Shown piece after piece: positions 9,474 to 18,415 of a DNA stretch of 64,000 nt. A program made the position numbers and the translations under genes. The DNA lies in the NCBI RefSeq assembly GCF_007994135.1, contig NZ_VLKF01000001.1, positions 1,612,001-1,676,000 of the forward strand, given 5' to 3'. The notes under the pieces were generated by a model. The model saw nothing but the letters and a program-made list of their open reading frames with translations, did no database searches and was not told where the DNA came from. This stretch comes from Modestobacter roseus (GTDB taxonomy: Bacteria > Actinomycetota > Actinomycetes > Mycobacteriales > Geodermatophilaceae). The stretch's first letter is position 1, and each line of letters begins with the position of its first letter.

Positions 9474-10591
9474 GCGCGACCACCTCACCGGCACGGCCCT
9501 CGGCCCGAGCCTCGTCCGCCGGCTCCTCGTTGCTGCGGCTGTTCGGCGGCGGCAGCGCGACCGTCTTCGCGCTGCTGATCGTCGTGCTCCTGGCGATCAC
9601 GGTGCTCAACCCGTCGTTCGCGGAGCCGCCGTCCCTGATGGCCTTCCTGCGCAGTGCCGCACCGCTGGTCATCCTGGCCGTCGGCCAGTACTTCGTCATC
9701 GTCTCCGGCGAGTTCGACCTGTCCGTGGGCAGCCTGGTGGGCGCCCAGGTCGTCATCGCCGCCAAGCTCATCGACGGCGAGGAGAGCCGGACCTACGGCG
9801 TCATCGCGCTGATGTTCGCCTTCGGGCTCCTGGTGGGTCTGGTCAACGGCCTGATCACCACGATCCTGCGGGTGCCGTCGTTCATCACCACGCTGGGCAC
9901 CCTGCTCATCCTGGCCGGCGCGGTGCGGCTGTGGACCGGCGGCGCCCCGACCGGAGCCCTCTCGGACAGCTTCCGCCAGTGGGGCCGGCAGGGCATCGAC
10001 CTGCCCGTCCTCCGCCAGCTGCCGTACGCGCTGATCGTGATGGTCGTCCTCGGCATCGGCGCGGTCCTGCTGATGCGCGCCCCCTTCGGCCGGATCCTGA
10101 TGGCCTCCGGGGACAACGCCGAGGCCGCCGGCTTCTCGGGGGTGCGCGTCTGGCGGACCCGGACGGTGGCGTTCGTGCTGTCCAGCACGCTCGCGACCGT
10201 GGCCGCCATCCTGATCGGCGGCTTCGCGGGGGTGACCGCCCAGGTCGGGCAGGGGCTCGAGTTCACCGCGATCACCGCCGTCGTCCTGGGCGGCGTCGTG
10301 CTGGGCGGCGGGCGCGGGTGGGTGGTGGCCGCCATGGCCGGCGCGCTCACGTACCAGGCCATCGAGCGGCTGTTCACCCAGCTGGCTCTGCCGTCGACGG
10401 CGCGACCGGCGCTGCAGGGCCTCATCATCATCGCCGCCGTCGCGTACGCGGCCAGGAGCGGCGTCCGACGCCCGGCCCGCCCCCCGCTCGACGTCCCGAC
10501 CGGGGACGACCCGTCCGGTCCGGCGGCGTCACCGGCCGACCCGGACGACGGCCGGGACGGCCGTGCACCCGGACCCGGGACGTCCCCGTGA
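9470..10591 (+). CDS. Ribose-type sugar ABC transporter permease 2
   Basis: A 373-residue paralogue of the preceding permease with the same fold. The key motifs are GQYFVIVSGEFDLSVGSLVG, VNGLITTILRVPSFITTLGT and the coupling-loop sequence ASGDNAEAAGFSGVRV. The first 30 residues are Ser/Ala rich and cytoplasmic. The last 45 (Pro, Asp and Gly rich) form a disordered tail longer than usual. The ATG overlaps the stop of permease 1 by four bases. The gene is followed 83 bases later by the binding-protein gene. Two permease genes per CUT2 cassette is a common actinobacterial arrangement. Confidence 0.92.
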   Translation: MSATTSPARPSARASSAGSSLLRLFGGGSATVFALLIVVLLAITVLNPSFAEPPSLMAFLRSAAPLVILAVGQYFVIVSGEFDLSVGSLVGAQVVIAAKLIDGEESRTYGVIALMFAFGLLVGLVNGLITTILRVPSFITTLGTLLILAGAVRLWTGGAPTGALSDSFRQWGRQGIDLPVLRQLPYALIVMVVLGIGAVLLMRAPFGRILMASGDNAEAAGFSGVRVWRTRTVAFVLSSTLATVAAILIGGFAGVTAQVGQGLEFTAITAVVLGGVVLGGGRGWVVAAMAGALTYQAIERLFTQLALPSTARPALQGLIIIAAVAYAARSGVRRPARPPLDVPTGDDPSGPAASPADPDDGRDGRAPGPGTSP

Positions 10592-10674
10592 CGGCCGGCG
10601 CCCGGCCGCACCCCACCCACCCCGCACCGCCCGCACTGCCAGCGCAGCGTCGCTGGCCCACCCTAGGAGGAACC

Positions 10675-11886
10675 TTGCGAGGTACCAGGATCACGTTCGC
10701 CTGTCTCGCCGTGACCAGCCTGGCACTCACGGCGTGCTCCACCGACCAGCCCGAGGGGGGCGGCACGTCGGCCGGTGAGGAGGCCGTCGGCGGCGAGTCC
10801 CCTGCCGAGGGCGAGTTCTTCGTCCGGGCCGACTACGAGCGCCAGCTCGCCCAGCGCGACATCGAACCCACCGGCGACGCCGCCGAGCCGTGGCTGCAGG
10901 CCATCGAACCGGAGATGGTCGACACCTCCCAGTACGCGATGGAAGGTCCGGCGACCGTCTGCTTCTCCAACGCCTCGGTCAGCAACCCCTGGCGGGTCAC
11001 CGGCTTCATCACGATGCAGCAGCAGGTCGAGGTCTTCCAGGAGTCGGGCGAGATCGGCGAGTTCCGCGTCTCGGACGCCGCCGACGACGACAACAAGCAG
11101 ATCTCCGACATCCAGGCGTTCGTCCGCTCCGGCGACTGCGACGCGATCATCATCTCGCCGTCCACCACCGCCACCCTGACCCCCGCGGTCGAGGCGGCGT
11201 GCGAGAGCGGTGCCCCGGTCATCGTCTTCGACCGCGGCGTGAACACCGACTGCCCGGTGACCTTCATCCACCCCATCGGCGGCTACGCCTACGGGGCCGA
11301 CGGGGCCGAGTTCCTGGTGGAGAACCTGGAGCCGGGTGACACCGTGCTGGCGCTGCGCATCCTCCCCGGCGTCGACGTGCTGGAGAACCGCTGGGCGGCG
11401 GCGCAGGAGATCTTCGCCGACAGCGAGCTGGAGGTGCTCGGCGACGAGTTCACCGGGGGCGACGCCGCGCAGATCAAGGACCTGGTCACCCAGTACCTGC
11501 AGCGTGGTGACGTGGACGGCATCTGGATGGACGCCGGGGACGGCGCCGTCGCGGCGGTCGAGGCGTTCGAGGACGCCGGGGCCGACTACCCGGTGATGGT
11601 CGGCGAGGACGAGCTCAGCTTCCTGCGCAAGTGGCAGGAGACGGACATGACGGCGATCGCGCCGGTGTACTCCAACTTCCAGTGGCGTACGCCGATCCAC
11701 GCCGCCGTGCGGATCCTGAACGGCGAGGAGGTCCCTGCGGAGTGGGTGCTCCCGCAGGAGCCCATCACCGAGGACGACCTGGACGAGTTCCTCGAGGCCA
11801 ACGAGGGGCTGCCGAGCCTGCACTACGCCAAGTTCGGCGGCGAGGACCTGCCCGGGTTCCCCGACGCCTGGGTGGACCGCGACTGA
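10675..11886 (+). CDS. Sugar ABC transporter substrate-binding lipoprotein
   Basis: A 403-residue periplasmic-binding-protein-1 type lipoprotein. The signal peptide ends in the lipobox LALTAC, so Cys21 should be lipidated and the protein held at the outer face of the membrane. The start is TTG at 10675, supported by a perfect AGGAGG four bases upstream. The mature protein has an acidic linker, then the PBP1 fold with CFSNASVSNPWR, DAIIISPSTTATLTPAVEAA, PVIVFDRGVNTD and a second lobe with DGIWMDAGDGAVAAVEAF. The DRG segment is typical of ribose- and inositol-type binding proteins. A strong hairpin just after the stop may protect or terminate this mRNA. Confidence 0.92.
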   Translation: MRGTRITFACLAVTSLALTACSTDQPEGGGTSAGEEAVGGESPAEGEFFVRADYERQLAQRDIEPTGDAAEPWLQAIEPEMVDTSQYAMEGPATVCFSNASVSNPWRVTGFITMQQQVEVFQESGEIGEFRVSDAADDDNKQISDIQAFVRSGDCDAIIISPSTTATLTPAVEAACESGAPVIVFDRGVNTDCPVTFIHPIGGYAYGADGAEFLVENLEPGDTVLALRILPGVDVLENRWAAAQEIFADSELEVLGDEFTGGDAAQIKDLVTQYLQRGDVDGIWMDAGDGAVAAVEAFEDAGADYPVMVGEDELSFLRKWQETDMTAIAPVYSNFQWRTPIHAAVRILNGEEVPAEWVLPQEPITEDDLDEFLEANEGLPSLHYAKFGGEDLPGFPDAWVDRD

Positions 11887-11897
11887 CCGCACCGTTC

Positions 11898-11939
11898 GTA
11901 CCGGCCGCCGGGGGCGAGCTCTCCCCCGGCGGCCGGTAC
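11898..11939 (+). terminator. Long GC hairpin after the binding-protein gene
   Basis: A perfect 17-bp stem, GTACCGGCCGCCGGGGG (11898-11914) with its complement at 11923-11939, closes an 8-base loop. It starts 11 bases after the lipoprotein stop. Because the epimerase gene follows on the same strand 43 bases further on, it may act as a partial terminator or mRNA-stabilising stem that lets the binding protein be made in excess. Confidence 0.6.
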
Positions 11940-11981
11940 GTCGTCACCCGCACGGATCTGCCACCGAGACGAGGACGCGAC

Positions 11982-12839
11982 ATGGACCGCCGCATCGGGG
12001 TCAACACGTGGGTCTGGGACTCACCGCTCACCGACCAGGGGCTGGCCGCGCTGGCACCGCGGGTCCGCGACTGGGGCTTCGACGTGCTCGAGCTGCCGGT
12101 GGAGGACCTCGGCGACTGGGACCCCGGCCGGGCGAGGACGCTGCTCGACGGACTCGGCCTGGGCGCCACCGTGTGCCTGGTCATGGCACCCGGACGCGAC
12201 CTCGTCGCCACCGAGCCGGCCGTGGTGCGGGCCACCCAGGACTACCTCCGCGGGGTCGTCGACGTCGCCGTCGAGGTCGGCGCCGACGTCGTCGGCGGGC
12301 CGGCCTACGCGGCCACCGGCCGGACCTGGCGGATGACCACCGCGGAGCGCGACGCCGCCTACGGCGAGCTCGCCGCCAACCTGTCGCCCGTCGTGGAGCA
12401 CGCCCGGCAGGCCGGGCTGCGGATCGCCGTCGAGCCGCTCAACCGGTACGAGACGTCGCTGCTCAACACCGTCGACCAGGCGCTGCAGGCCCTCGAGCCG
12501 CTGCCGGTGGAGGGGTGCGGACTGCTGCTGGACGTCTACCACATGAACATCGAGGAGCAGGACGTCGCGGCCGCGATCCGCCGGGCGGGCGAGCGCATCG
12601 CGCACGTCCAGGTCTGCGCCAACGACCGGGGCACGCCCGGCGCTGATCACCTCGACTGGCCGGGTCTCCTCGCCGCCCTGGACGACGCGGGGTACGCCGG
12701 TCCGCTGTGCATCGAGTCGTTCACCGGCGAGAACGAGAGCATCGCCACCGCCGCGTCGATCTGGCGGCCGCTCGCCGCCACCCAGGACGCGATCGCGGTG
12801 GACGGGCTCGCCCACCTGCGCCGGCTCACCACCGGCTGA
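11982..12839 (+). CDS. Sugar isomerase/epimerase, D-tagatose 3-epimerase-like
   Basis: A 285-residue TIM-barrel protein. Its likely metal ligands lie in IAVEPLNRYETSLLNT, LDVYHMNIEEQ and LCIESFTGENESI, the same blocks found in D-tagatose/D-allulose 3-epimerases; the second keeps the DxxHMNIEE core. It should interconvert ketoses at C3 using Mn or Co. The start is ATG at 11982. It is the last gene of the transporter operon and the second isomerase-type enzyme of the locus, so the imported sugar is probably epimerised and then handled by the divergent dehydrogenase and isomerase. The substrate is inferred, not proven. Confidence 0.85.
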   Translation: MDRRIGVNTWVWDSPLTDQGLAALAPRVRDWGFDVLELPVEDLGDWDPGRARTLLDGLGLGATVCLVMAPGRDLVATEPAVVRATQDYLRGVVDVAVEVGADVVGGPAYAATGRTWRMTTAERDAAYGELAANLSPVVEHARQAGLRIAVEPLNRYETSLLNTVDQALQALEPLPVEGCGLLLDVYHMNIEEQDVAAAIRRAGERIAHVQVCANDRGTPGADHLDWPGLLAALDDAGYAGPLCIESFTGENESIATAASIWRPLAATQDAIAVDGLAHLRRLTTG

Positions 12840-13006
12840 GCCCCGGGGACGGCCGGCCCGACCCGGCCCGGCGGGGTGCGCGACGACTGCCGTGGTCGCA
12901 CGCTCCCGACCCCGACGAGCGGCGTACCGGTACACCCGGTCCCGGCAGCCCGGACCCGTGGGCGAGGATCAGCCGACCGCACCGTCCCGGGAGGAGCACC
13001 GCCGCC

Positions 13007-14767
13007 ATGACCGCGACCACGCCGGGCGCCCGGTTCGACGACCTGGTCGCCGGCACCGCGCTCCGCTGCCCGCCCCCGGACCGGGTGCTGGTCGCCGAGC
13101 GGGCCGACCAGGTGGCCGGCGTGCTGGCCGAGGTGGAGCGGGCCACGGCGGCCGGCAGCTGGGCGTTCGGCTGGCTGGCCTACGAGGCCGCCCCCGGGCT
13201 GGACCCGTCGCTGCCGGTGGCCGAACCCGCCGGCGACGGCCCGCCGCTGGCCTGGTTCGGCCTGTGCGGCGCCCCCGAGGACGTCCCACCGGTCGACCCC
13301 ACCCCCGGGGATCGACCGCCGGTGCACTGGGCGCCGGACTGGACCGACGACGAGCACGCCCGGGCGGTGGCCGCCGTCCGCGAGCACATCGCCGCCGGCG
13401 AGACCTACCAGTGCAACCTCACCGACCGGCTGCGCGCCCGCGACGTCGGCGACCCCGCGCGGCTCTACGCCGACCTGGCGCTGGCCCAACGAGGTGCGTA
13501 CAACGCCCTGCTGGACACCGGCCGGTTCGTGGTGGCCAGCGCCAGCCCGGAGCTGTTCTTCGAGTGGGACGGCGCCCGGCTGCGCACCCGCCCGATGAAG
13601 GGCACCGCCGCCCGCGGCCGGAACACCGCCGAGGACGCCACCCGGGCGGCCGCGCTGCGGGCCAGCGCCAAGGAGCAGGCCGAGAACCTGATGATCGTCG
13701 ACCTGCTGCGCAACGACGTCGCCCGGGTCGCCGAGGTGGGCAGCGTGGCGGTGCCGGAGCTCTTCGCCCTCGAGCGCTACCCGACGGTCTGGCAGCTGAC
13801 CTCCGAGGTCACCGGCCGCACCCGGGACGACGTCGGGCTGGTCGACGTGCTGCGCGCGCTCTTCCCCTGCGGCTCGATCACCGGGGCGCCCAAGCGGCGG
13901 ACCATGCAGCTGATCGCCGACCTGGAGCCCCGCCCGCGCGGCGTGTACTGCGGCGCCGTCGGCCTGGTCGCTCCCCCGGGGGCGGCGCCGTTCCGGGCCC
14001 GGTTCAACGTCGCCATCCGGACCGTCGTCGTCGACCGGGCCACCGGTGCGGCGGTCTACGGCGTCGGCGGCGGCATCACCTGGGGCTCGGACCCGGGAGC
14101 CGAGCGCGCCGAGGTACGGGCCAAGGCCGCGGTGCTGACCGAGCCGGCCGGCGACCACCAGCTGATCGAGACGATGGCCCTCGCCGACGGCAGGGTGCGC
14201 GACCTCGACCGGCACCTCGCGCGACTGACCGACTCCGCCGCCTTCCTCGGGTTCACCTGCGACCCGGCCCGGGTGCGGGCCGCGGTGGCCGAGGCCGTGG
14301 CGGGGCGGGCCACCGGGGCCCGGGTGCGCCTGCTGCTGGACCGGGACGGCGCGGTCACCGTCGACCTCGCCGACCTGCCGGCGCCGCCGTCGGGGCCGGT
14401 CCGGCTGGTCGTCGACCCCGAACCGGTCGACTCCGCGAGCCGGTGGCTGCAGCACAAGACCACCCGGCGCGAGGTCTACACCGCCCGGGCCGCGCGGCAC
14501 CCGGACGCCGACGACGTGGTGCTGGTCAACGAACGGGGCGAGGTCACCGAGACGACGGTGGCGACGCTCGCCGTGCGGATCGGGGGCACCTGGTGGACCC
14601 CGCCGGTCGACTCCGGCTGCCTCCCCGGGGTGGCGCGCGGCCGGCTGCTGGCGGAAGGGGTGCTCCGCGAGCGTGTGCTGCGGGTCGCCGACCTGGCCGC
14701 CGCCGAGGAGCTCGCGCTGGTCAGCTCGTTGCGCGGCTGGCGCCCGGCGGTGCTGGCCGAGGGCTGA
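13007..14767 (+). CDS. pabB: Aminodeoxychorismate synthase I fused to aminodeoxychorismate lyase (PabB-PabC)
   Basis: A 586-residue bifunctional protein. Residues 1 to about 385 form the chorismate-binding PabB domain, with TYQCNLTDRLR, RPMKGTAARG (the Lys that distinguishes PabB-type enzymes), EQAENLMIVDLLRNDVARV, FPCGSITGAPKRRTM and YGVGGGITWGSD. Residues about 390-586 form a class IV aminotransferase (PabC-like) domain with LQHKTTRREVY carrying the probable PLP lysine and LVNERGEVTETT. Together they turn chorismate into p-aminobenzoate for folate, with ammonia from a PabA subunit encoded elsewhere. The start is ATG after GGGAGGAG. Fusions of this kind are known in many bacteria. Confidence 0.92.
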   Translation: MTATTPGARFDDLVAGTALRCPPPDRVLVAERADQVAGVLAEVERATAAGSWAFGWLAYEAAPGLDPSLPVAEPAGDGPPLAWFGLCGAPEDVPPVDPTPGDRPPVHWAPDWTDDEHARAVAAVREHIAAGETYQCNLTDRLRARDVGDPARLYADLALAQRGAYNALLDTGRFVVASASPELFFEWDGARLRTRPMKGTAARGRNTAEDATRAAALRASAKEQAENLMIVDLLRNDVARVAEVGSVAVPELFALERYPTVWQLTSEVTGRTRDDVGLVDVLRALFPCGSITGAPKRRTMQLIADLEPRPRGVYCGAVGLVAPPGAAPFRARFNVAIRTVVVDRATGAAVYGVGGGITWGSDPGAERAEVRAKAAVLTEPAGDHQLIETMALADGRVRDLDRHLARLTDSAAFLGFTCDPARVRAAVAEAVAGRATGARVRLLLDRDGAVTVDLADLPAPPSGPVRLVVDPEPVDSASRWLQHKTTRREVYTARAARHPDADDVVLVNERGEVTETTVATLAVRIGGTWWTPPVDSGCLPGVARGRLLAEGVLRERVLRVADLAAAEELALVSSLRGWRPAVLAEG

Positions 14768-14868
14768 CCAGCGGCCCGCCGGCGCGGGACGTTCGGCCCC
14801 TCCGCGGGTGATCACCGCTGGGCAGGCTCGGAGCTGACACCCGCAGACCTCCCCGAACGGAGAGCGCC

Positions 14869-15879
14869 ATGAAGGCCGCCGTCGTCACCGAGCTCGGTTC
14901 CCCCCTCCAACTGCAGGACCGCCCCGTACCGCAGCCCGGCCCCGGCCAGCTGCTGGTGCGCATGGAGACCAGCGGGCTCTGCCACACCGACATCCACGCC
15001 GCGCGCGGCGACTGGCCGGTGAAGCCCACGCCCCCGTTCGTCCCCGGCCACGAGGGCATCGGCGTGGTCGAGGCGCTGGGCGAGGGCGTGACCGGGCGGG
15101 CCGTCGGCGACCGGGTGGCCATCGCCTGGCTGGGCTCGGCGTGCGGCGAGTGCCGGCACTGCATCGGCGGCTGGGAGACCCTCTGCGAGTCCCAGCAGAA
15201 CTCCGGCTACTCCGTCGACGGCGCGTTCGCCGAGTACGCCCTCGTCACCGCTGCCTACGCCACGCCGGTGCCCGCCGGGGTGTCCAGCACCGACGCCGCC
15301 CCGCTGACCTGCGCCGGGGTGACCACGTACAAGGCGGTCAAGGTCGCCGGGGTCGCACCGGCGGAGACCGTGGCCGTCTTCGGCATCGGCGGGCTGGGGC
15401 ACCTGGCGCTGCAGTACGCCCGGATCGCCGGCGGCTTCGTGGTCGCCGTCGACGTCCAGGACGACAAGCTGGCGATGGCCCGCGAGCTCGGCGCCGACGA
15501 GGTGGTCAACGCGGCCACCACCGACCCGGTCGAGGCGATCCAGGCGATGGGCGGCGCCGACGTCGCCATCGCCCTGGCCGCCTCCCCGCAGTCGTTCGAC
15601 CAGGCCTACCGGTCGCTGCGCCGGGGTGGCCGGCTGGTCTGCGTGGCGCTGCCGGCCGACGGCACGATGCAGCTGCCGATCTTCGACACGGTGCTGGCCG
15701 GCAAGACGGTGATCGGGTCGATCGTCGGCACCCGCAACGACCTGGCCGACGTCTTCGCGCTGCACGCCGCCGGCCGCACGAGGGTGATCTCGGTCGACCG
15801 CAAGCTCGAGGACGTCAACGAGGCGATGGCCGACGTCCTCTCCGGCGCCATCCCCGCCCGGGTGGTCTTCCAGTTCTGA
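14869..15879 (+). CDS. Zinc-dependent alcohol dehydrogenase (AdhP-like)
   Basis: A 336-residue medium-chain dehydrogenase. The catalytic zinc site is shown by GLCHTDIHAARGDW and PFVPGHEGIG. The structural zinc loop keeps all four cysteines in CGECRHCIGGWETLC. The Rossmann signature is FGIGGLGHLALQYA and an Asp (VVAVDVQDDK) favours NAD over NADP. The length and the DWPVKPTPPF segment match the AdhP/AdhA group that oxidises ethanol and other primary alcohols. The start is ATG with CGGAGAG upstream. The gene stands alone between pabBC and the alpha-glucosidase. Confidence 0.92.
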   Translation: MKAAVVTELGSPLQLQDRPVPQPGPGQLLVRMETSGLCHTDIHAARGDWPVKPTPPFVPGHEGIGVVEALGEGVTGRAVGDRVAIAWLGSACGECRHCIGGWETLCESQQNSGYSVDGAFAEYALVTAAYATPVPAGVSSTDAAPLTCAGVTTYKAVKVAGVAPAETVAVFGIGGLGHLALQYARIAGGFVVAVDVQDDKLAMARELGADEVVNAATTDPVEAIQAMGGADVAIALAASPQSFDQAYRSLRRGGRLVCVALPADGTMQLPIFDTVLAGKTVIGSIVGTRNDLADVFALHAAGRTRVISVDRKLEDVNEAMADVLSGAIPARVVFQF

Positions 15880-16095
15880 CGTCACGGGATCCGGCGGCGA
15901 GAACGGCACCAGCGGGGTCATCCGACACGGGTGGCCCCCCTGGCGCCGTGGTGATCATGCCGTGCGGCAACGCTCCCACCGGTGGCGAGCACCGATGCAT
16001 GGCGCACGGCCTTGTCGAGAACCGCCGAACTCTGACGCCGATGTTCGTGACCTGAGCCACAGCGGACACGGCGGCGAGCTGCCGATGATCGGGGC

Positions 16096-17742
16096 ATGGC
16101 AACTCGGCTCGCAACGGCGCGGACCTCCCGGCAGGCCTTCACCCCGGAGGCGACCACCGACCCGTGGTGGCGCTCGGCGGTGGTCTACCAGGTCTACCTG
16201 CGCTCCTTCGCCGACGGCAACGGCGACGGCATCGGTGACCTGGCCGGCCTGCGCGCCCGGCTGCCCTACCTGTCCTGGCTGGGCGTCGACGCGCTGTGGA
16301 TCAACCCGCACTACCCCTCCGGCGGTGCCGACGGCGGCTACGACATCAGCGACTACCGCGCCGTCGACCCCGACTACGGCGACGTCGCCGACCTGGAGGC
16401 GCTCGTCGCCGACGCCCGCGCCCTGGGCCTGCGGGTGGTGCTGGACGTCGTCCCCAACCACACCTCCGACCAGCACCCCTGGTTCCAGGCGGCGCTGGCC
16501 GACCCGGAGTCCCCGGAGGCCTCCCGCTACCACTTCGCCCCCGCCTCCGAGCAGCCGCCGAACAACTGGCAGTCGCTGTTCGGCGGGCCGGCGTGGTCGC
16601 GCACCCCGGACGGCCGCTGGTACCTGCACCTGTTCGCCCCCGAGCAGCCCGACCTGAACTGGCGCGACCCGGCGGTGGCCGCCGACTTCGAGCAGACCCT
16701 GCGCTTCTGGCTGGACCGGGGCGTCAGCGGCTTCCGGGTCGACGTCGCCTACGGCCTGTTCAAGGACGCCGGCCTGCGCGACAACCCCGGCGCCTACTCC
16801 CCCACCCTCTTCGGGCACGGGCCGGAGCAGGCGATGACCTGGAACCAGCCCGAGGTGCACGACGTGTGGCGGCGCTGGCGCTCGATCTGCGACGAGTACC
16901 CCGAGACCATGCTGGTCGGCGAGGTCTGCCTGGCCGACCTGGAGCAGGTGGCGCTGTACTCCCGCCCCGACGAGATGCACCAGTCCTTCTCCTTCCGGCT
17001 GCTGAAGTCGCCGTGGTCCACCGAGGCCTTCGCCGACGGCGTGCGCACCGCGCTGGACGCGTTCGGCGCGGTGGGCGCCCCGGTCTCCTGGGTGCTGGGC
17101 AACCACGACAAGGACCGGCAGGTCACCCGGTTCGGCGGCGGCGAGGTGGGCACCGCCCGCGCCCGGGCCGCGGCGCTGCTGATGCTGGCGCTGCCGGGCT
17201 CGGCCTACGTCTACGCCGGCGACGAGCTGGGGCTGCCGCAGGCCGTCGTCCCCGACGAGGCCAAGCAGGACCCGATCTTCCACCGCAGTGGCGGGGCCCG
17301 GGCCGGCCGGGACGGCTGCCGGGTGCCGATGCCGTGGAACGACACCGCCGGGGTCGGCTTCTCCGGTGAGGCACTGTCCGGCGAGCGTGCTGCCGAGCCG
17401 TGGCTGCCGGTGCCGGCGGACTGGGACCGGTTCGCCGTGTCCCGGCAGACCCGGGACGGCGGCTCGATGCTGACCCTCTACCGCCGGGCACTGGCGCTGC
17501 GCGACGCGCACCCGGCGCTCGGGTCGGGCGAGGCGACGGTGGACACCCGCGGGGACGTGCTCACCGTGCGCTGCACCGCCGCCGACGGCTCGGTGGTGCG
17601 GTGCGTGGTCAACATGGGCGCCGGCACGACGCTGGTGCGCACCCGGGGCACCGTGCTGCTGGCCTCGACCACCCGGGTCCGCCGCTCCGCGGGCAGCATC
17701 GCACTGCCCGCCGACAGCGCGGTCTGGCTCACCGAGGACTGA
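16096..17742 (+). CDS. GH13 alpha-glucosidase (alpha-amylase family)
   Basis: A 548-residue cytoplasmic glycoside hydrolase with a (beta/alpha)8 barrel. The conserved regions are DVVPNHTSDQH, GFRVDVAYGL (nucleophile Asp), LVGEVCL (acid/base Glu) and VLGNHDKDR (transition-state Asp). QPDLNW, the region V form seen in alpha-glucosidases, supports maltase or isomaltase activity rather than true amylase. A C-terminal beta domain fills the last 80 residues. There is no signal peptide. The 3 prime end overlaps the stop of the convergent heme oxygenase gene by 14 bases. The ribosome site before ATG 16096 is weak. Confidence 0.9.
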   Translation: MATRLATARTSRQAFTPEATTDPWWRSAVVYQVYLRSFADGNGDGIGDLAGLRARLPYLSWLGVDALWINPHYPSGGADGGYDISDYRAVDPDYGDVADLEALVADARALGLRVVLDVVPNHTSDQHPWFQAALADPESPEASRYHFAPASEQPPNNWQSLFGGPAWSRTPDGRWYLHLFAPEQPDLNWRDPAVAADFEQTLRFWLDRGVSGFRVDVAYGLFKDAGLRDNPGAYSPTLFGHGPEQAMTWNQPEVHDVWRRWRSICDEYPETMLVGEVCLADLEQVALYSRPDEMHQSFSFRLLKSPWSTEAFADGVRTALDAFGAVGAPVSWVLGNHDKDRQVTRFGGGEVGTARARAAALLMLALPGSAYVYAGDELGLPQAVVPDEAKQDPIFHRSGGARAGRDGCRVPMPWNDTAGVGFSGEALSGERAAEPWLPVPADWDRFAVSRQTRDGGSMLTLYRRALALRDAHPALGSGEATVDTRGDVLTVRCTAADGSVVRCVVNMGAGTTLVRTRGTVLLASTTRVRRSAGSIALPADSAVWLTED

Positions 17743-18415
17743 ACCCGGCCATCCAGCGGGTGCCGAGGTCGGCGAAGAGCGCGGCGTTGAGCCGGTAGCC
17801 CAGCCCGACCTCCTCGACCACCGCCTGCTGCTCCGCCGGGGACCAGGGGGCGGTGTCCAGGCTGGCCCGGTAGGCGTCCTTGAACGGCTTGACCCGGCCG
17901 ACGTCGTCGAACACGTAGAACCGCAGGCCGTCGAGCTCCAGCCCGTAGGCCCGGCCCACCAGCCGGCGGATCACCTGACCGCCGGAGAGGTCGCCCAGGT
18001 AGCGCAGGTAGTGGTGGGCCACCAGCGCCGTCGGGGAGTCGAAGGCGACGTCGCGCAGCCGCTGCACGTACCGGGCGGTGGCCGGCAGCGGCACCAGGTC
18101 GGCCCGCCAGCCGGGCCCCAGCAGGTACGCCAGGTCGGCCTCGAGGGCGGGCAGCCGCCGCAGGCCCGGGTGCAGGAAGGGGCGCACCTCGGCGACGTCG
18201 GCCTGGGCGGCGACCGCCTGCTCGAGCACGTCGTAGACCAGGTGCGTCTGGGCGAGCAGCCCGGCGTAGGCCGCGCGCGGCAGTCGGCCGTCCAGGAGCG
18301 CGCCCACGAACGCGGAGCCCTCCGCGGCGGTGTGGTCGGCCTGGGTCGCTGCCTTGAGGCGGGCGGCGAAGCCGGCGGGGACGGCCCGGTTGGTGGGGAC
18401 GGCGGCGGCGGTCAT
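17729..18415 (-). CDS. hmuO: Heme oxygenase (biliverdin-producing)
   Basis: A 228-residue HmuO/HO-1 family enzyme that opens heme to biliverdin, carbon monoxide and ferrous iron, releasing iron from imported heme. The proximal heme ligand is His28 in ATQADHTAAEGSAF, and the distal helix carries the flexible glycine motif GDLSGGQVIRR near residue 140. RYVQRLRD and PFKDAYRASLD are also family features. The start is ATG at 18415 with GGAGG upstream. It is the last gene of the heme locus, next to the membrane protein gene whose reading frame, if one base is restored, would end in an ATGA overlap with this start. Confidence 0.95.
   Translation of the reverse strand: MTAAAVPTNRAVPAGFAARLKAATQADHTAAEGSAFVGALLDGRLPRAAYAGLLAQTHLVYDVLEQAVAAQADVAEVRPFLHPGLRRLPALEADLAYLLGPGWRADLVPLPATARYVQRLRDVAFDSPTALVAHHYLRYLGDLSGGQVIRRLVGRAYGLELDGLRFYVFDDVGRVKPFKDAYRASLDTAPWSPAEQQAVVEEVGLGYRLNAALFADLGTRWMAGFSPR

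Noticed and set aside
12647-14815. A 722-codon minus-strand frame opposite pabBC
   Set aside because: No recognisable domain. Its composition is typical of a shadow frame, and the plus-strand PabB and PabC motifs are intact.
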